Part shown: positions 60,718 through 64,000 of the stretch, in pieces
Numbering within the stretch: position 1 is the first letter of the stretch
Layout: each line of letters starts with the position of its first letter
Assembly: GCF_004341085.1 (NCBI RefSeq)
Contig: NZ_SLXW01000011.1
Span: 18,559-82,558 of the forward strand
DNA: 64,000 nucleotides
Reading direction: 5' to 3'
Origin: Sphingomonas sp. PP-CE-1G-424
Lineage (GTDB): Bacteria > Pseudomonadota > Alphaproteobacteria > Sphingomonadales > Sphingomonadaceae
Notes under the pieces: model-generated
What the model was told of the DNA's origin: nothing
Seen by the model: only the letters and a program-made list of their open reading frames with translations
Database searches by the model: none
Program-made: the position numbers and the translations under genes

Positions 60718-61876
60718 TGCCGACCTCGCGCAACTGCGCGAGGATGGCTACTTCGTGCAGATCGTCGGGGGTTTCCTCGTTATGCGCGAGGTTCCCTACG
60801 TCTCTGCGGACCGCACGGTCCGCAGAGGCACACTCATCTCCAGCCTGACCTTGGCCGGCGACCAGACGAGGCCACCCGACACCCACGTGATTCATTTCGA
60901 TGGCGAGTTTCCATGCAACGCTGATGGGACCCAGATCGCGGCGATCGCCAATCAGACATACCATTTTGATTTCGGAAATGGTCTCACCGCTAAGCATGCG
61001 TTTTCCAGCAAGCCGGCAGAGGGATACCGCGACTATCATCACAAGATGACGACCTACGCATCGATCGTCGCCGGGCCGGCGGCCGTGATCGACGAGAAGG
61101 CAACGGCACGGACCTATCGAGCGCTCGATCACGAGGAGGATTCGACGGGCGTCTTCAACTATGTAGAAACGGCTTCCGACCGGGTTGGCATCGGGGCACT
61201 CACTGCGCGTCTGGCCGGGTTGCGGATCGCGATCATCGGACTTGGCGGATCCGGCAGCTACATTCTCGACATGGTCGCCAAGACGCCGGTGGCGGAGATC
61301 CGTCTGTTCGACCCCGACGAGTTTCTGCAACACAATGCGTTTCGTGCCCCCGGCGCGCCGAGTCTGGACGAACTCCGGGAGGCGCCGCTGAAGGTCGACT
61401 ATTATAAGTCGATCTATGCGCGGATGCACCGGGGCATTGTGGCGGTGCCACAAGCAGTCACTAACGCGAATCTTGACCTATTAGAGGGCATCGACTTCGC
61501 CTTTCTGAGCCTCGATGCGGGAGACGCGAAGGCTGCTATCGTGGGTAGTCTCAGCCGTCAGGGCGCGACGCTCATCGACATCGGCATGGGACTCGAACTG
61601 GGCAACTCGGGTATTGCCGGCATTCTGCGGGTCACGACCAGTACCCCCGAAACCCGCGCGGTCCCGAATGCGCCTCAGCGCATTCCGCTCGCTGGTGGTG
61701 GAGCAGGCGATCTCTATGCGTCCAACATTCAGGTGGCGGACCTGAACGCGCTCAACGCCATCCTCGCGGTGATCAAATGGAAGAAGCTGTGCGGCTTCTA
61801 CTGCGATCTCGAAGGCGAACATCATTCGACCTACACGCTCGATGGCAACATGCTCTTGAACCTGGATCAACCGTGA
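60692..61876 (+). CDS. ThiF/E1-like protein with N-terminal DUF6791 E2-like domain
   Basis: 394 residues from ATG 60692. The N-terminal ~150 residues (AQLREDGYFVQIVGGFLVMR, HVIHFDGEFPCNADGTQIAA) match the DUF6791 E2-like domain; Cys75 in FPCNADG is the candidate transfer cysteine. Residues ~165-394 form the E1/ThiF adenylating fold: RIAIIGLGGSGSYILDMVAK, RLFDPDEFLQHNAFRAPGAP, and later FLSLDAGDAKAAIVGSLSRQ, DIGMGLELGNSGIAGILRV. Thus E1-like activation and E2-like transfer are one polypeptide. The family is known from bacterial ubiquitin-like operons with multiubiquitin and DUF6527. Confidence 0.85.
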   Translation: MSRALFSHNADLAQLREDGYFVQIVGGFLVMREVPYVSADRTVRRGTLISSLTLAGDQTRPPDTHVIHFDGEFPCNADGTQIAAIANQTYHFDFGNGLTAKHAFSSKPAEGYRDYHHKMTTYASIVAGPAAVIDEKATARTYRALDHEEDSTGVFNYVETASDRVGIGALTARLAGLRIAIIGLGGSGSYILDMVAKTPVAEIRLFDPDEFLQHNAFRAPGAPSLDELREAPLKVDYYKSIYARMHRGIVAVPQAVTNANLDLLEGIDFAFLSLDAGDAKAAIVGSLSRQGATLIDIGMGLELGNSGIAGILRVTTSTPETRAVPNAPQRIPLAGGGAGDLYASNIQVADLNALNAILAVIKWKKLCGFYCDLEGEHHSTYTLDGNMLLNLDQP

Positions 61877-62352
61877 TGCGGTACGAAAAACTTGATCACC
61901 ATTTCGTTGAACAGTTCCCGGAAAGGCTCGAGCCCGGCATCCTATACGTGTCGTTGGAGTATGGTAGCGTGTCCCACAGCTGCTGTTGCGGCTGTGGTGA
62001 GGAAATCGTCACGCCGCTCACGCCGACCGATTGGAAGATCACGTATGACGGTGAGACGATCTCGCTCAATCCCTCCGTCGGAAGCTGGACCATCGCATGC
62101 CGTTCGCATTACGTGATCCGGAACAACCAGGTCATCGAGGCACCGCCGTGGAGCGACAGGCAGGTTTCGGAGGAACGGAAGCGCGACCATCGCGCCAAAG
62201 CCAGGCACTTCAAGCCAGAAGCGGTCGAGGTCGGAGAAACGGTAGGCCAGGAAGTCGATCGTTCGGAGCCGATGCCGATAGATCCTGAGGTAGGGATTGA
62301 TACCAACTGGCGCGATCGTCTCGCCCGCTGGTGGCGCGCTCTGTTTCGCTAG
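61876..62352 (+). CDS. DUF6527 protein, zinc-binding treble-clef-like
   Basis: 158 residues; the ATG at 61876 shares its A with the E1 stop TGA (TGATG), so translation is coupled. SHSCCCGCGEEIV (Cys36, 37, 38, 40) and SWTIACRSHYVI (Cys75, His78) give a Cys/His metal site, as expected for DUF6527. A charged linker and a C-terminal basic/Trp-rich tail (DRLARWWRALFR) follow. The family is encoded with multiubiquitin and E1-like genes; it may act as an E3-like or substrate-binding factor. No JAB deconjugase is present in the operon. Confidence 0.82.
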   Translation: MRYEKLDHHFVEQFPERLEPGILYVSLEYGSVSHSCCCGCGEEIVTPLTPTDWKITYDGETISLNPSVGSWTIACRSHYVIRNNQVIEAPPWSDRQVSEERKRDHRAKARHFKPEAVEVGETVGQEVDRSEPMPIDPEVGIDTNWRDRLARWWRALFR

Positions 62353-62558
62353 ACTATCCCTCCGATAAGAACCGGGACAAGGTTTTGATCTTCTTCCGGG
62401 AAACACCATCTTGCGGCGCAAATATGCCTCACGGTGGTCAGCAGGGTTGCTAAGTAGCGTGAACGGCAGGAGTGTTAGCTTTCACGGCATTGCCGGGCGA
62501 TGAATCGGATGCCGGACGGGCGGCGTCCTGACTCCTTTGGTGCCGCTCGAGAGGGGTT

Positions 62559-62975
62559 TTAGTCAGTGCTGATTGCTGTCGGCTCACGCACAGCGTCCAA
62601 CAGAGATTTGCGTAAGTCCGCTGACGGCAGGGAGAGGTTCACGGTCACGAACCGCAGGCGATGACCTTGAATAAAGACGGACTCGTTCATTACCTCGTTG
62701 ACCGCGGGATACAGCAGGATGCCTTCTGCCGCATCGGCGGCGGCGTCGCCTGTTCCGGCCTGTGATCGGAGATAGGCGTAGAGCTGGTAGATGTGGCCGC
62801 TGTCGAAGCCGGAATTACCGTACTGGCGCGGCTTAACCGCGTTCGTGAACTTCGTGTCGACGACGATGCGACGCGACCCGACCGCATTCTTGCTTCGACC
62901 CCGGGGACCGCTAGCTACGAGCAAGCTTTTCACGATGTCCAGCCGATCGTCGATCTGTGCATTGCCGATCCCCAA
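62559..62975 (-). pseudogene. C-terminal fragment of McrC restriction subunit
   Basis: 138 residues remain. RRIVVDTKFTNAVKPRQYGN, SGFDSGHIYQLYAYLRSQAG and EGILLYPAVNEVMNESVFIQ, then HRLRFVTVNLSLPSADLRKS, is the PD-(D/E)xK end of McrC (5-methylcytosine-specific McrBC systems), with the D-x-K in VDTKF. The N-terminal ~250 residues and mcrB are missing; upstream in this frame a stop and then unrelated DNA up to the IS3 element follow. It is a broken restriction gene in the defence island. Confidence 0.75.
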
Positions 62976-63176
62976 GCGCGCCCGACGCGATATCTAGCGG
63001 GCGCGGGGCTTTCAGTCTTTACCTATCGCTTCGCTGGCCTTCGATAATCTGAGGCGTAAGCCGGACCTGAACGAACGTCCGTTTGTGGACGCCGCAATTT
63101 TGCGCGCGGATGTCCGCTCATGGATCTGGCCGGCAGCCGTAGGGCAGGGGACTGTTCGCCCAATGTCGGTCGTTTA

Positions 63177-64000
63177 TGACCTGCTCCCCATTTTCAGGCC
63201 GCTGATAACTTAGCTTCGGTGTCCATATGCCCTTGGCGGGGGCGGTTCGTAAACTCGGCGGGTGCCAACCCGCCAAGGCTGCTGTGCGGACGAACGGTGT
63301 TGTAGTCCGTCCGCCATGCCTCGATGATCCGTCTCGCCGCGGCCAGCGAGGGGAACAGGTGTTCGTTCAGGCACTCGTCGCGCAAGCGACCATTAAAGCT
63401 TTCGACAAAGCCGTTCTGCTGCGGCTTGCCCGGCGCGATGTAATGCCACTCGACCCCGGTGTCCTGGCACCAGGCGAGGACGGCGTGACTGGTGAGCTCG
63501 GTGCCATTGTCGCTGACCACCATGCACGGCAGCCCGTGACGTTCGGCGATGGCGCTTAACTCGCGGATAACGCGCCGACCTGACAGCGAGGTATCGACGA
63601 TGCACGCCAGGCACTCCCTGCTGTAATCGTCGATGACGTTCAGCATACGGAACCGCCGGCCGCAGGCCAGTGCATCCGATACGAAGTCGAGCGACCAGCG
63701 CTGGTTTGGCTCCTGCGGGATCGCCATAGGCGCTCGCGTCCCCAGCGCGCGCTTGCGACCGCCACGTTTGCGCACCGTCAGTCGCTCCTCGCGATACAGC
63801 CGATACACCTTCTTCAGGTTCATGCCCTTGCCCTCCCGCTTGAGCAGGATCGCCAGCCGTCGATAGCCGAAGCGACGACGTTCGTTCGCGATCTCGCGCA
63901 TCCGCTCGCGGACAGCATCGTCCTGCCCGCGAAGCGGCTCATATTGCCACGCCGACCGGTTGACCCCGATCAGCCTGCAGGCGCGACGCTCGGAGAAGCT
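63177..64000 (-). mobile_element. IS3-family insertion sequence, right end beyond window
   Basis: An IS3 orfB gene reaches the window edge. The left boundary is placed near TGACCTGCTCCCCATTTTC at 63177, which looks like an IS3-type terminal sequence. The opposite end and orfA are outside. Insertion next to the McrC fragment suggests it helped break that gene. Confidence 0.6.
63194..64000 (-). CDS. IS3-family transposase OrfB, 5' end beyond window
   Basis: The frame is open from 63194 to the window edge (269 codons visible). It starts within SERRACRLIGVNRSAWQYEP, includes RMREIANERRRFGYRRLAIL, and the rve integrase core with DDE residues: SLDFVSDALACGRRFRMLNV, IDDYSRECLACIVDTSLSGR, VVSDNGTELTSHAVLAWCQD and QQNGFVESFNGRLRDECLNE. 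The C-terminus SLGGLAPAEFTNRPRQGH is typical. In IS3 elements OrfB is made as an OrfAB fusion by -1 frameshift; orfA is off the edge. Confidence 0.93.
   Translation of the reverse strand, partial: SFSERRACRLIGVNRSAWQYEPLRGQDDAVRERMREIANERRRFGYRRLAILLKREGKGMNLKKVYRLYREERLTVRKRGGRKRALGTRAPMAIPQEPNQRWSLDFVSDALACGRRFRMLNVIDDYSRECLACIVDTSLSGRRVIRELSAIAERHGLPCMVVSDNGTELTSHAVLAWCQDTGVEWHYIAPGKPQQNGFVESFNGRLRDECLNEHLFPSLAAARRIIEAWRTDYNTVRPHSSLGGLAPAEFTNRPRQGHMDTEAKLSAA

Noticed and set aside
62690..63047. Short frames on both strands around the McrC fragment
   Set aside because: They overlap the recognised McrC C-terminal sequence or are Ser/Arg-rich shadows.
1..64000. CRISPR array, tRNA or rRNA genes
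   Set aside because: No regularly spaced direct repeats and no cloverleaf or rRNA segments were recognised on reading either strand; a dedicated scan could still find a diverged tRNA.

Overview
The window comes from a high-GC alphaproteobacterium of the Sphingomonas type. Supporting signs are two very large TonB-dependent receptors, many secreted enzymes with twin-arginine leaders, GC-rich palindromic intergenic repeats, and an integrative-element backbone of the sort found in sphingomonads and rhizobia.

(1) 1-15.6 kb: part of an integrative and conjugative element (ICE) resembling the transfer-control half of Mesorhizobium ICEMlSym. It carries a GntR regulator (cut by the window edge), a small LuxI-linked ORF, luxI and luxR on the minus strand. 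Divergently come a two-frame FseA-like activator with a UUU-C slip site, ArdC-like antirestriction, DUF2958, a ParB gene split by an amber codon, a zinc-ribbon remnant, a thermonuclease, DUF736, an RdfS-like HTH gene, a TraF-type S26 peptidase, a lytic transglycosylase, a candidate oriT and an RlxS-type relaxase. The type IV secretion genes and integrase are not in the window. Several genes look decayed, so the element may be incomplete or immobile.

(2) 15.6-49.8 kb: a large uronate-polysaccharide utilisation locus. A LacI regulator sits among five copies of an operator related to TGACACCGGTTACC. Catabolic genes are uxuB, uxaA, uxaC, kduI, kduD, kdgK and kdgD plus a hydratase-family gene; transport uses two TonB receptors and two MFS carriers. 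Secreted enzymes include GH43, two type-B carboxylesterases, an alpha/beta-hydrolase esterase, a cupin, DUF885, a 1266-residue LamG-containing protein and a 611-residue protein with no recognised family. KduI and KduD imply that unsaturated uronates from a polysaccharide lyase are consumed, yet no classical lyase is recognised. The two large unknown proteins are the best candidates.

(3) 50.2-64 kb: a defence-type island. It holds a HigBA-like toxin-antitoxin pair, an SbcD/SbcC-like (YhaO/YhaN-like) nuclease pair, and a tightly packed six-gene operon: sigma-like regulator, small partner, an ImmA/IrrE-UvrD-Fe-S fusion helicase, multiubiquitin, an E2-E1-like ThiF protein and DUF6527. A McrC fragment and an IS3-family transposase follow. 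The six-gene operon is the strongest candidate for an undescribed system. The UUU-C frameshift in the FseA-like gene is the strongest candidate for unusual gene expression.
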